Assembly (NCBI GenBank): GCA_950022295.1
Contig: OX465598.1
Span: 4,774,001-4,838,000 of the forward strand
Direction of reading: 5' to 3'
Length of the DNA: 64,000 bases
Source of the DNA: Bromus sterilis
Taxonomy: Eukaryota; Streptophyta; Magnoliopsida; Poales; Poaceae
The first letter of the stretch is position 1, and every line of letters begins with the position of its first letter. The notes below the pieces were generated by a model, which was not told where the DNA came from, searched no databases, and saw only the letters and a program-made list of their open reading frames with translations. The position numbers and the translations under genes are program-made. Of this stretch, positions 23,910-34,476 are shown in pieces.

Positions 23910-24841
23910 GCCGCTCAACTCCCTCTCGCCCCGCCACCCGTCCCCTAACCCTCAGATTCTCCCTCTCCTCTATCTGCCTCGCAGGTCCATGCGCACGGAA
24001 GGCGACGGCGTCGGCGTGAGCTATGGAGGCCACGGCGCCACGACCACGCCACGGTCACGGCTGCCACGGCCTCGTCGCGTTGGAAACGAAGACCACGGTG
24101 TCTCCACGACGGCCACGACCCCGACCTCTCCATGGCGATCAGAGCCTCGCCGGCCACGACCACGGCGCCATGACCTCGCCGCGGAGGCCACGACCTCGCC
24201 ACTGCGCTCACATCCTAGCCAGGGCGACCTCGACACGGCAGCTACACCGCGCCATCCAGGGTGGAGAGGCCCTCTAGCCCCGCCCCCGCCTCCCCACAGC
24301 ATCCCCAGCTGCGAGCCATGACTGCCTCTAGCCGCGTTGTGGCCTTCCTCCCGGCTCCAGCCGCGGTCGTTCTCCTCTCCGCGCCGTGGCCGCGCTGGGC
24401 CTTGCCGCACCGTAGCCGCGCTCTGGCAGCCCCGCGCCCGTGCATTGTCAGCACCGTGGCCGCGCCCTGGTAGCGGCCGCGCCCGCGTCCTGGCAGCACC
24501 GTGGCCGGGCCGGGCTCCCTGCCGGCGCCATGGCCGCAACATTTTTATTTTTATTTTTGGTAAATAGCTATGCCGACGGTTAGCCCGTAGGCATACCTCT
24601 TCGCCAGGATCGCCGTAGTGTTGACACGTGGCAGACGACACCTAACGGAGCTGCTGTCTATTTTGTTTGCCGACAAGAAATAGATGTCGACGGTCAAAGA
24701 AAAGCTGTCAGCATAGATTGTTTGTCGACGGTTTTTTGTATGCCGACGACGGCTGTATGCGGACGGCCACCGTCGGCATAGCCTATGTCGAGAGTTTTTT
24801 GGGCTATGCCGTCGGCAACTAACCATTTTAGCGCAGTGAAC

Positions 24842-26177
24842 CGGTGACCCCAAATTCTATGATTTGGTCTTGGGAGATGGATGGTGGATTCACGACGCCT
24901 ATGCTATGCGGCTTGGTTTGGTGCTAGAGAGAAGTGCCCTAGGGCAGATTTCATGTGGATGTCTTGCGCTAGCTCAAGAAGAGGTTATGTTCGCTTTGTG
25001 ACTTGGAGCCGGAGTGGATTGAGCACATGATGATCAGATGCGTTTTCGCGAGGATGGCTGATCTGGTCTAAGGGTGGACACGGTCCGGTCCGGTCCGGTC
25101 CGGTCCCTGACCGAGCCGTCGTTCGGACCGGCCGCCGGCGAGCTGAACTGGACCGGAACGAGAAGGGTGGCGGTCCTCTTCTTAGAGACCGGACCAACAA
25201 CGCAAAAGCCCGGGCTGGCTCGTCGGACCGGCCAATTTTCAACCGGCGGCGAGGTGGTGACCACGTCGACGACGAAAGGTGCCCATGGGAACTAATCAGG
25301 AGGGGGATCATAGTGTAAAGGGGCGCTGCCTCATATAGAACTCGATGGAGGAGTCAGGGAGGCCTAGGACGCGTCAACGACGACGTAATCGACGACCAAC
25401 GGTGATGGCCGGACTTGGAGTGAGGTTGCGGAACTCCTAGACATAGTGGTTCGTCAAGGGGAGGCCAATGGCCGTGCGTTCCGTGCACCGGTGGCCGTGC
25501 GTGCTCTACTGATGGCCTGCGTGAGTGTTCTGCTGAAATAGGCCTGGACGTGAGCAACACAAGAGGCTATAGGGCACCAGGAATAGAAGGAGGAAGGTGA
25601 GGCGAAACTCAAGGACATGATTGTTCATCCCAGGGATGCCGGAGGCCGCGACGACGACGACGGTGGCTGTGCCGTACGAAGGTTGAACGGGCCTCTTTTT
25701 GTCAGCTCGGCCCAGCTGCAATATCTATCGGGCCTGGACCGGTCAGTCCGGTTAAGTTCGGTCCACAAGCGGGCCGAAGCCTCGTCCAGCCCTAATCTCT
25801 GGTCAAGGATCTGCTCGGCCCTCTGCAGGCCTGTTTGGGCATGCGACGTTGATTTGATCGCTGCATGCATGGTTGGTTGGATCGAAAGAAGGAAATAAGA
25901 AGATACAGACCCGGTAGTTTGTTTAGTTGTGGGAGCGATCGAAACGGTCCGTTTGCGTCGTCTGATTCCATGTCGGAAACACGAACAAGTCCGACGTACT
26001 ACTGATCAAGTCTTAATACGCGTTTCCTTGGAATTGATCAGGTCGACCCACTAGCAGGATATGATGAACAAACTCTCTACATATTTATTGGAGCCAAATT
26101 AAGTCACCGTGAGAGAAATCCCAGCGCCAACAAGCCACGATCGAGGTCGCGCGCCAACAAGCTAGCTAGCGCCGACG
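24842..26177. other. Intergenic, no gene seen
   Basis: No supported coding gene. A pentanucleotide repeat (CGGTC, about five units) lies at about 25080-25106. Open frames here are short and GC-driven. Confidence 0.4.
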
Positions 26178-26613
26178 ATGTCGCACGGCCATCATGTCGT
26201 CCATGTCTCGCCGCCGGTTGCATATTCGCACACCCATCATCATGTCCCCACGCCGTCAATGACGCACACCCATCAGCAACAACACGGCGGCTGCCACCAT
26301 CAACAACAACAACAACAACACGGCGGCGGCCACTACCACCATCATTGGCCGGCGGTGGTGGCGCCGGTCCTCGAGCCCACGCCGGACAACAAGTCCGACT
26401 GCTTATGGGTCGCCGCGCGCGTGGTACGTACGTCGTCGTCTGCGTCTTGCACAAGTCAAATTAATTTCGATAACATTAATAGGAACGCATGATTAATAAT
26501 AACTGATCCCATCTATCGTGCACTACTTTTTGCTTGTGCTGCAGTTTCTGATCGGCCTGATGATGGTGGGCGTCATCATCTTTATATTCATGCTCAACCG
26601 AAAACATCTTTGA
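26178..26613 (+). CDS. His-rich small tail-anchored membrane protein
   Basis: Two exons, 26178-26423 and 26545-26613, with donor GTG|GTACGT and acceptor GCTGCAG|TTTCTG, give a 104-aa protein. Residues 1-66 are dominated by His and Gln (HGHHVVHV, SHTHHH, a Q6 run, HYHHHWP). A short acidic and Cys-containing linker (TPDNKSDCLWVAARV) follows. Exon 2 encodes one membrane segment, FLIGLMMVGVIIFIFML, and a basic end, NRKHL. A C-terminal single helix without a signal peptide suggests a tail-anchored protein with the His-rich domain facing the cytosol. Metal binding (Zn, Ni, Cu) is plausible from composition but not shown. I do not recognise a named family. Confidence 0.65.
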
Positions 26614-26787
26614 TGGCATGCAGCCAGCAAAATTACTTAACACTTGGAGGGAGGGAGCCCGTCCTAGGAAGTACGTACATATATAGTGTACAGCTACTAT
26701 AGCACTATGGGCTACTAGCTAGTGTAATTTCAATGGAGTATCACATGTTGTAGTCACGATTATTATCATGTGAGGCCTTGGTATATA

Positions 26788-26890
26788 CTCCCTCCGTTCC
26801 ACAATAGATGATTTCCAAATAGATGTATCTAGACTATATTTAGTTTAAGATACATCTATTTTTAAATCATCTAATATAGAACGGAGGGAG
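26788..26890. mobile_element. Stowaway MITE
   Basis: About 103 bp bounded by CTCCCTCCGTTC and its inverted complement, with TA at both sides (26786-26787 and 26891-26892). The arms pair along nearly the whole length (GATGATTT.../...AAATCATC). Confidence 0.93.
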
Positions 26891-26892
26891 TA

Positions 26893-28066
26893 TAATTCAA
26901 TTTATGCGCGCGGCAATGATCTCTGGCGCTCAGACACTAGAAAAAATACTTTTGTTAGGACCCTGATAACCACCGAATATTCGGGCCATAGGATGGCAAT
27001 TTCGAACGTTTTAGATGTCAATTTTAGTTAGTGATATATGAAAATTTTAGTTGGTAGATGGCAATTTTTGCTTTAATATGTCAATTTTAGGTCATAATTG
27101 CCATTTACATGTAACTAAAATTGCTATCTAAAAACGTTCGGTCCAACATCACTTAGACCGGACGTTCGGCAGCTATCATTTCTGTTTTTAAGGGAATTCG
27201 GGAGGGGAGAAACCCCTACCTACGTATATTTATTAAAGCCCGATGATATGCGCCGGTCGATCGGCCGAAGTTTGGGCTGGTCGGCCCGCAACCGTTCGAT
27301 CAACATGATTCAACGGATCAGATTTGTGTGTATCCCTTCAATTTATACGGTTGCAACATTTGCGGTACGTTTGAAACTTTTTTGGTACACGGGTGTAATG
27401 TTTTTTATTTTCTGTAGCAAAAAAAATGGTGATAGCAAATTTTAATCGCTGATGGTAGCATTTTTTACTATCACTTGCAACAAAAAATCATAACCCGTCA
27501 TCGCCAATCACTTTATCATTTCTGGTTGTAGCAAAACTCTCAACGGTAGTAGCAAAAACAGGCAACAGTGGAAGACAAAATTTTTAAACAGTTGCAACAT
27601 TATGCGTAACAATTTTTTTTTCAAATATTCCTTTGCAGAAAAACCGCCTCACTGGTTGAATCTTTTTTTTAACTTTGGTTGAAACTTTCTTTACGCTGGT
27701 GTAGCTTTTCTCTGTGATGGTGAACAATCCAGCAAATATCGTCGTTGGTTGAAACTTTTTTAACCGTTGGTTGTAGCTTTTTTAGGCGCCGGTTGAAACA
27801 TTCGTGTTAACGGTTGCAGCTTTCGCGTGTGGTCGTTTAAAAAATCGCCGATGATGAAGGCCAAGGCGGTGAGCACCGGCGCGAGGGTGAGGCCGAGGCG
27901 CTCGATGGTGTGAAGCCGCCGTCGACCGGGGACGAGATCCAGCGCGGAGGACGGTCATGGCGGCGGGAGGCGGCGTGAGGGCGTAGTCGTAGCGGCGAAC
28001 GACAGCGTTGCCAGGGCGGATTTGAAACTTAATGGGTAGGATTTGAGTTTGTTAGGGTATTATCCG
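26893..28066. other. Intergenic, repeat-like
   Basis: No gene. Between about 27340 and 27830, degenerate copies of (G)GTTG(A/C)AAC...TTTTT recur, resembling the repeat-rich flanks near 54500-54990 and 58560-58930. Confidence 0.4.
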
Positions 28067-28201
28067 CACTAGTAGAAAACAGGGCTTTGGTTCAGACCTG
28101 GTCAGCCCATTAGTCCCGGTTCATTCACGAACCGGGACCCATGGGGGCATACGTCCCGGTTCGTGCGCCCAGGGCGCCGGCCGGGCCTCGTGGGGCACTG
28201 G

Positions 28202-28345
28202 TCCCGGTTCGTCTGGACCTATTAGTCCCGGTTCCAGACACGAACCGGGACGTATGGGCCTCCATCCATTGGTCCCGGTTCGTAGCTGGAAGCGGGACTA
28301 AAGGCACTTTAGTCCCGCTTCCAGCTACGAACCGGGACCAATGGA
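28202..28345. repeat. Long hairpin in CACTA subterminal region
   Basis: GGTCCCGGTTCGTAGCTGGA-type sequence at about 28271-28310 is followed by its inverted complement at about 28313-28348, forming a near-perfect stem of roughly 35 bp with a tiny loop. A second, similar hairpin follows at about 28448-28520. Confidence 0.85.
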
Positions 28346-28734
28346 TGGCGCTTCGTCTTCCCGCGCTTCGTCCCGAGGCGGTTTCTTCGTATACGCGTGC
28401 GGCGCGCGCCCGACGAGCTTCCCATGCGCGTGCGGCCTCCAACCATTGGTCCCGTTTCGTAGATGGAACCGGGACTAAAGGATACCTTTAGTCCCGGTTC
28501 CAGCTATGAACCGGGACCAATGACGACGCTTCGTCTTCCGCGTGCGCCCGACGAGCTTCCCATGCGCGTGCGGCGCGCGTTGGGAAGCCGCACGCGCATG
28601 GAAAGCTCGTCGGGCGCGCGCCCGACGAGCTTCTCAGGCTATAAGTAGACGAAGGCCGGGAGCACTTCATCCGACTCATCTCATCTCATCTTCCCTTCTC
28701 ATCCCTCTCGCGCCCGACGAGCTTCTCGCCGCCA

Positions 28735-29181
28735 TGTCGGGGTCGCCGCTACGATGGCCGTCCGACTCCGACACCCCGTCGGACGAGGACAATTCCGAAA
28801 GGCAAGTTTAAGGACCCGCCTCCGAAGCGGCGGCCTCGACAGCGCGGGCGACGATCGCGCGCCGCCGACGACAGCCCACCCCCCGCCGACGACGACAGTC
28901 CGCCGCCCGCCGACGACAGCCCGCCGCCCGTCGACGACCCGCTGGAACGGTTGGCGGCGCTGGAACGGCTGGAGGCGCAGGAACTTCGCCGTGCCGATCG
29001 TGCGGAGAAGTCCCGCGCGAACCTGGCCATGGCGAGGGCCAAGAAGAAGGAGAAGAAGAGGGCCGAGATGACGGCGCGTGTGGAGGCGAAAGTCGCGTCG
29101 GAGGAGGCCACCAAGCGGGCGGCGCCCAGCAACGACGATGAGGGCGCCGGGACCTCCGCCAAGAAGCAGAAGATCGAGTAG
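28735..29181 (+). pseudogene. Frameshifted coding segment inside the CACTA element
   Basis: The frame from the ATG at 28735 reads MSGSPLRWPSDSDTPSDEDN and stops at 28811. The adjacent frame, open from about 28803, continues as a basic stretch, then Asp/Pro repeats ((A)DDSPPP), then a long Glu/Lys/Arg/Ala-rich coiled-coil region ending AGTSAKKQKIE at 29181. Shifting by one frame near 28800-28805 joins the two logically, so this is probably one ancestral protein of about 148 aa with a single frameshift. It could instead be two exons whose junction I cannot define. The Lys-rich end resembles a nuclear localisation signal. No known family is recognised; a captured host gene fragment or an element-specific protein are both possible. 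Confidence 0.55.
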
Positions 29182-29448
29182 TTTAGCTCTAGTCGTTAGA
29201 TTAGACGCTTCTAGCTTCGATCTTCTGTAATAAATATTATGAATTATATATATATATTTGGTTTGTTAATCGTGATTGTTTTTTTGTTAATCGTGACATC
29301 ATTGTTGTTTGTTAATCGTGATTGTTTTTTATTAATTGTTTGGAATTCAAAAAATTAAATCATGTGATATCAAGACCTAAGGGTTATAATGATTTATATC
29401 TTACTATTGTTAGGAAAACAACAAGTGCAGACTTGGAAACTAGGGAAG

Positions 29449-29533
29449 ATAGAACCTGAAAGTTGAGCGTGCTCGGACTGGAGTAGTGAGAGGATGGGTG
29501 ACCGGCCGGGAAGTTAGATGATTTGGAATGAGT
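29449..29533 (+). ncRNA. 5S-rRNA-derived segment within transposon
   Basis: The segment reads AGTTGAGCGTGCTCGG, then GAGTAGT, then AGGATGGGTGACC, then GGGAAGT, in the order and spacing of the 3' two thirds of plant 5S rRNA (AGTTAAGCGTGCTTGG...GAGTAGTACTAGGATGGGTGACC...GGGAAGT). The part corresponding to the first about 40 nt is not recognisable. The region covers the internal promoter (intermediate element and box C), so it might still bind TFIIIA. It lies inside the CACTA element. Confidence 0.8.
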
Positions 29534-30173
29534 GTTGATTAATTCATATTAGAGATTAGAGATTAACTTCTGAAGGCAGTGAGGAGGGGTGATTAGAGAT
29601 TAAATTGTCAAAATAATTCAAAGATTCAAAAATGAAAAAAATCCAATTTTTTTTCTTCAAAAAATACAAATTTCGAAAAAATTCCTTTAGTCCCGGTTTT
29701 TAACACCAACTGGGACTAAAGGTCCTCCAGCCCCGCTTCAGCCGGCTTCCACGTGGAGGCCCATCTGTCCCGGTTCGTAAGCGAACCGGGACTAAAGGTC
29801 ATGAGCTTTAGTAACGACCCTTTAGTCCCGGTTCCAGAACCGGAACAGAAAGGCCTCTGGAACCGGAACAAATGAGCCTTTTTCTACTAGTGCCGAGAGA
29901 TGGTTTCTCTGCTTTGTTAAGTCTGTTATCATCACTTTTGTAGCTTTATTGAGTTTTCTTATATTTTGATATATAGTCATCTAAAGCGATGATTTCTCTT
30001 ACCAATCATGGCAAGAAGACAATAAATTCTCTTACCGTGGGCCTCAAGATTTTCTTGCTGGATTTACTAGAGGATGGTTTGAGTTTGACTTTTGAGGCAA
30101 TTTATGTACGAGTTTTGTAAAGCGGGCGTATACTTGTTTGGGAAGGTACTTCCCTTTTCGTTGTATATATATA

Positions 30174-30254
30174 CTCCTTTCGTAAAGTAATAAGAGATAT
30201 TTTAAATCACTAGTTTAATTATCTAAAACATCTTATATTATTTTACAGAGGGAG
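30174..30254. mobile_element. Stowaway MITE
   Basis: Bounded by CTCCTTTCGTAAAGTAATA and the inverted TATTATTTTACAGAGGGAG, with TA on both sides. About 81 bp; arms pair imperfectly. Confidence 0.85.
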
Positions 30255-30559
30255 TATTTGAAATAAACATGCAAATATGAATGTTGAATTTTCTATTTTA
30301 ATCAAGTGTAAACACTCCCTTTTTTCTACTTTTGTTTTTTTTACCTTGCGACTGAACTTTTCCGTCGGCCATTTTAAAAATTTGATAGTGTCCCTTCCCG
30401 CCAGCAAATTCTTCAGGAAAATCAGGTTGTGGTGCATGTACCTACCAACAGAACATTATTTCATTATAAAGGATATAAAATGTAATTAGTGCGCACCTAG
30501 TGGCTGTCTGCTTCGTTTGCGCATGTCTGTTTCTATGACCTGGACCTAAGCTAGTTAAA

Positions 30560-31795
30560 TAAATATGGAATTTTTTGGAAAAGGAGAATATATTAATATC
30601 AAAGGGATACCAATTACACCCGGCCTCTGCAACTACGCAATGCCCAAAAGGCATTAGGGATGCACAGCCAATCAAAACAAAAAGAGAAAAAATAAAAAGA
30701 AAAGTCCCTCTACAGAGTTACAATCCTTGCAGCCGCAGCACAATCACGCCCAAGCCAACACCTGATGTCCAATTCTTCAAAAGCAACGCCTTCAAGAAGG
30801 TCAGTGCCAGGCGCAACCAATTAAGGCCAGACCTTGGGTTTTCACCCTGAAGATAGTCCCCGCTCTCAAAACAATGTCTTCAGCAAGACCATTGCCAGGC
30901 ACAGTCAATTAAGGCAAGACCTTAGATTTTCATCCTGAAAGGTAAGACTTTGAACTTCGCCTGTGTTGGCGCCCCCGCTTACATACTAATGCCACGATTC
31001 CTGAAACTCCGAGCCAGTTCCTCATCAACGCAAAGGCTCCGAACACCATTGACAGTCCTCCGATCACAGCTTCCATGACATTCTCCCTCTGACTTCACCA
31101 TGGATTTGCCCATGATGGCAACAGAGTAGAGCTTCACGCCGATTTTTTCGACACGATCGAATACCACCCGATCCAGCAATCTCTAGACATTAACGCTAGT
31201 GGGAGATCGCCGACGGAGTCTTCCGAAACCCGACACTCTAGCCAAATCAAAGAGGACAGGCGCGCGGTAGTTATTCGTCTTGACGTCAGAGAAACCCTAG
31301 GACCACCGCCGTCGTCGGAACCGGGCGAGGATCAGAACCATGGCCGCCGTCATGGCTACACCCGGATCCATCCCCCCAAGTCCTCTCGCCGCCGCCGCTT
31401 CGTGTGTGTTGAAGCCGCACAGGAGCCGCCGCGCCCGAGATCCAAACCCCCTCCGGAAGCTGCGCACTTGACCGCGAGGTGCTGCCGGCCGCCGGGATTC
31501 CACCCACGCTGCCGCGCGCCGCCGCCGGTCGCCTTGAGCCGACGCGCTCCGGCTGGCCTCTCTGCTCCGCCGCCCTACGGATAGGAGACGGCAGCCGCGA
31601 ATGAAGTGGTCCCGCCGCCGCCAGCCGCGTGGACTTTGTCCGGCGGCGTCCTTCGGCGACGGCGCGACAGTAGGAGGAGGTGGGGAGAAGGCCGGTGGGT
31701 GGCGGCGGCGGTAGCGTCCGTGTCGCCTTGGGCGAGGCGACGCGGGGCTCCGTGATTTTCCAATAAATATGGAATATTTCCATGAATTGTTGCTC
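30560..31795. other. Retroelement-like sequence, no intact gene
   Basis: The sequence has runs of short, internally repeated text (AAGGC(A/C)AGACCTT...TTTTCA(T/C)CCTGAA occurs twice at 30827-30852 and 30911-30940) and a GC-rich block at 31290-31760 with only shadow frames. It resembles untranslated parts of a retroelement on the minus strand. No domain is visible. Confidence 0.4.
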
Positions 31796-32122
31796 CCCTC
31801 CTTTTTTGCATCATCCGATACGGAAAGCCTTGCCTGAAACGTTTAACTAATTCAACAATAATAGTCACTGGGGTAGTTAATTAAACCACTAGCATTGAAC
31901 TCGTGTGTTAAACGAAGCTCAAATATGAAGCCATGCACCATCCAGGAAGAAACAGAATCCAGAGATGAACTAGCTAATCAACCTCGTATGGGTGTGTATT
32001 ATATTATCTCTGTGTTGAATGGATGATTGATGTCACACAATCGTAACCTTATACTATATTAGTATTAATTAACTATTATATGTCATTTGGCATGCATGAT
32101 GCATACGTCTCCCGGCTGCTCA
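31795..32122. repeat. ~320-bp direct repeat flanking LINE region, left copy
   Basis: Matches 33690-34015 in direct orientation (landmarks AAGCCTTGCCTGAAACGT, GAAACAGAATCCAGAGATGA, GGGTGTGTATTATATTATCT). The two copies enclose the LINE pieces at 32130-33649. Confidence 0.88.
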
Positions 32123-32131
32123 GGAGATATG

Positions 32132-32790
32132 TCACCCAGGAACAAAGGCAGACTGCTCAAAAGATATGATATGAGGGAGAATTTTCTTCAGACGATTGGC
32201 CATCACTTTAGAGGCAATTTTATATAGGACATTACACAAACTAATAGGCCAAAATTGAGTGAGACAAACAGGATTTTTGACCTTCGGGATCAACACCAGA
32301 TGTGTGTTGTTTATGCACTCTGCATTTTCCACCCCATCAAGGATTCGCAGAACTACTTTAACCATTTCATCACCGCATACATCACAATGCCTCTGAAAGA
32401 ATGCAGCATGAACAACTTTGTATTTTTATCACCCCTGCAAGCCAGTCAATTCTGGAGCGTTGACGCCACAATATTTCCTCTCTATTGTACAGCTCAAAAA
32501 ATTAAGTTTATCTGTGATTTTAACCTCCACTTGGTTTGGCCCTGTTCGCCCTGGTACGTTACGCAGCACCTCCAACTGCTGCTTTAAAACTCTTATTTCA
32601 TTCCGGACATGCCCAAAGGTCCTTCTGTCCCAATTCGATAAGTCACATAAATTTTCGATAATTTCTCTTTCAGCCCCAAGGCAGTTGAATCAGGCGCCTT
32701 TGCACTCCATAAATTCTCCAAGAAATATTTCCAAGGAAGGCGGACAAAATGACGGTCCGTTTGGATCGCGCTTTGAAGTTGGCCTAAGCT
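32132..32790 (-). pseudogene. LINE reverse transcriptase fragment
   Basis: On the minus strand the frame 32365-32132 reads NNTHLVLIPKVKNPVCLTQF, then WPISLCNVLYKIASKVMANRLK and SFEQSAFVPG. These are the conserved start blocks of the non-LTR reverse transcriptase domain (normally LIPK, RPISLCN, YK...K..ANRLK, Q.AF). The region up to about 32790 continues upstream parts of the same ORF with stops and shifts. There is no start, no catalytic box (YADD would lie further on) and no endonuclease, so it is a dead fragment. Confidence 0.88.
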
Positions 32791-32798
32791 CTAGTTAA

Positions 32799-33649
32799 TT
32801 TTTTTTTGAATTTTCACGCGGGGGGGGGGGGGGGGGAGAACTCCCCCACCTGAATATATATATCACAACCAAACCGAACTTACAGCAGTATCAGAGAGTA
32901 CAAGGAGGGGGGGGGGGGGACTACAGGGGCCTATTTAGCGCACTAAGCCACACATCAATGTCCTCCCTCACTCTGAGCCGGCCTTTCCAAGTGACAGCAT
33001 CGTCTCTGCAGCTTTTTAGCACAGCTGCGAGAGAGAGCTCGGCCCCTCGAAACACAATGGCGTTGCGCCTCTTCCAGAGTTGCCAGCAGCAGAGGAGAAT
33101 AAAAGCGGAGGGGGAAGCCGAGCCAACCGCGGGCGAGACGTCGACCAGGTGGAGGTCAGCCGCCGACGCCGAGGAGACGTCCACGCGGAGTCGTCGCCAG
33201 AACCCAGCAGCAAATGGGCAGCGAAAGACGAGGTGATCCGCCGTCTCCAGGGGAGCAGAGCAACCGGGGCACCCAGCCCCGTCCACCGAGACAATGGTCT
33301 TCCGAAGAAGGACGTCACGCGTGTGGATGCGCCCTAGGATGAGGAGCCAGCCGAAGAACTTAACTCGAGAGGGCGCCGTAGCCGACCAAAGAAAACTCGC
33401 GAAAGGAGCTTCAACTCCGCCCAGCCGAAAGAGTTTGTAAGCAGCCGCGGAGGAGAACTTCCCTTTGGCGCCCTTGCATAGGAGGAGGGCACGGACGTCG
33501 CAGCCGGGGGAGCGAGCCACGGGTAGCCGCGCAGCGACCTCAGCGAGTTCCCGAGCCCCAGCCCGCGTGAGGCGAGGGACCAGGAGGCCGGGGAGGCCAT
33601 CCCGAAGAACCTGGGCAACCGTGGCCTCGGATAATTATGATGGACCAGG
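32799..33649 (-). mobile_element. 5'-truncated LINE with poly(A) tail and 12-bp target duplication
   Basis: Identical 12-mers, AGCTCTAGTTAA, lie at 32787-32798 and 33650-33661. The element reads on the minus strand from 33649 and ends in an A-run (the T-run at about 32799-32808). A 199-aa frame (33520-32921) holds the zinc-binding C-terminal domain of LINE reverse transcriptases (zf-RVT): FLWSATAPSRVKFFGWLLIL, then GCPGCSAPLETADHLVFRCP, then WQLWKRRNAIVFRG. The C..C...H...C zinc ligands are present and the frame is open to the end. Severe 5' truncation with a poly(A) tail and target duplication is the usual outcome of target-primed reverse transcription. Two G-runs (about 32820-32837 and 32907-32919) lie in its 3' UTR. 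Confidence 0.88.
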
Positions 33650-33689
33650 AGCTCTAGTTAAATTATGATGGATAATTTCTGTGATCTTC

Positions 33690-34015
33690 TTCCTTGCATC
33701 ATCCGGTACGTAAAGCCTTGCCTGAAACGTGTTACTAATTCAACAATAATAATCACTAGGGTAGGTAATTAAACCTCTAGCATTGAACTCGTGTGTCAAA
33801 CGAAGCTTAAATATGAAGCCATGCACCGTCGAGGAAGAAACAGAATCCAGAGATGAACTAACCAAACTACCTCGTATGGGTGTGTATTATATTATCTCTG
33901 TGTTGAATGCATGATTGATGTCACGCAATCGTAACCTTATACTACTATACTCATACTAATTAACTAGTATATGTCATTTGGCATGCATGCGTCTCCCTTC
34001 TCCCGGCTGCTACCA
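33690..34015. repeat. ~320-bp direct repeat flanking LINE region, right copy
   Basis: Partner of 31795-32122. This copy leads towards the VQ gene. Confidence 0.88.
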
Positions 34016-34374
34016 TGCACATTATACAATTAACTCAGTTCCAAAACAGATGACGCTTTACAAGGATCGCAAACGAACATCTCAGTGGTCCGTGCATTAT
34101 CATATGCAAAAGGGAGCGATCAATGTTGACATTGTTAGTACAAAGTAAAACACAACACTATCTGTTTTAGTAGTACTCCGTATAATAATAATAACAGAGC
34201 GGTCACCACGAAACTCATCGATAATCTATAACAAGTACTATATACACACACCAACAACTTCTTTCAAACGGAGGAAGGGAGACTAGTTTATCCATCTCTG
34301 ACCCTTTCTCGCGCACATAGAATCGCAGCCACGCCACGGCGGGAAACAAGTCTAAATTCTAACCATGGCGATGC

Positions 34375-34385
34375 CCCTATATAAG
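34375..34385 (+). promoter_or_regulatory. TATA box of the VQ gene
   Basis: CCCCTATATAAGC at about 34374-34386 is a strong TATA match about 95 bp upstream of the ATG at 34477, leaving a leader of roughly 60-65 nt. Confidence 0.75.
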
Positions 34386-34476
34386 CATTGATGCTTCTCT
34401 GAGTAGGAGTACAACCAAATTGAATCTGCTTGCAAAGACAACTCTACAACAGACACAACACGCACACACGCACGGC

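Larger units (their letters stand above)
20110..24838. mobile_element. Non-autonomous CACTA transposon with nested solo LTR
   Basis: The left end starts CACTACACCAAAATCGCTAG and the right end, read inverted, starts CACTGCGCTAAAATGGTTAG. Both continue into the same TTGCCGACGGC block. A 3-bp target duplication, AAC, flanks the element at 20107-20109 and 24839-24841. Many TGCCGACGG-type subterminal repeats occur near both ends (20130-20270 and 24560-24820). No transposase frame is visible. The interior consists of an AT-rich block with about 400-bp internal repeats, a pyrimidine-rich leader-like block, the nested LTR and a very GC-rich block (23915-24530). It is therefore a deletion derivative dependent on a transposase from elsewhere. 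Confidence 0.93.
28067..29892. mobile_element. Non-autonomous CACTA-type transposon
   Basis: The element starts CACTAGTAGAAAACAGGGC and, inverted from the right, CACTAGTAGAAAAAGGCTC. Its 3-bp target duplication CCG lies at 28064-28066 and 29893-29895. Subterminal regions are packed with TAGTCCCGGTTC / GAACCGGGACTA inverted repeats. It is 1,826 bp long and has no transposase. It carries a frameshifted GC-rich coding segment (28735-29181) and a 5S-rRNA-like segment (29449-29533). Confidence 0.9.

Noticed and set aside
24021..24641. 206-aa minus-strand frame and several overlapping frames in a GC-rich block
   Set aside because: Low-complexity Arg/Ala/Gly readings in all frames inside the CACTA element, with no conserved motif.
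31286..31783. 165-aa minus-strand Pro/Arg-rich frame
   Set aside because: GC-driven open frame in retroelement-like DNA with no recognisable domain.
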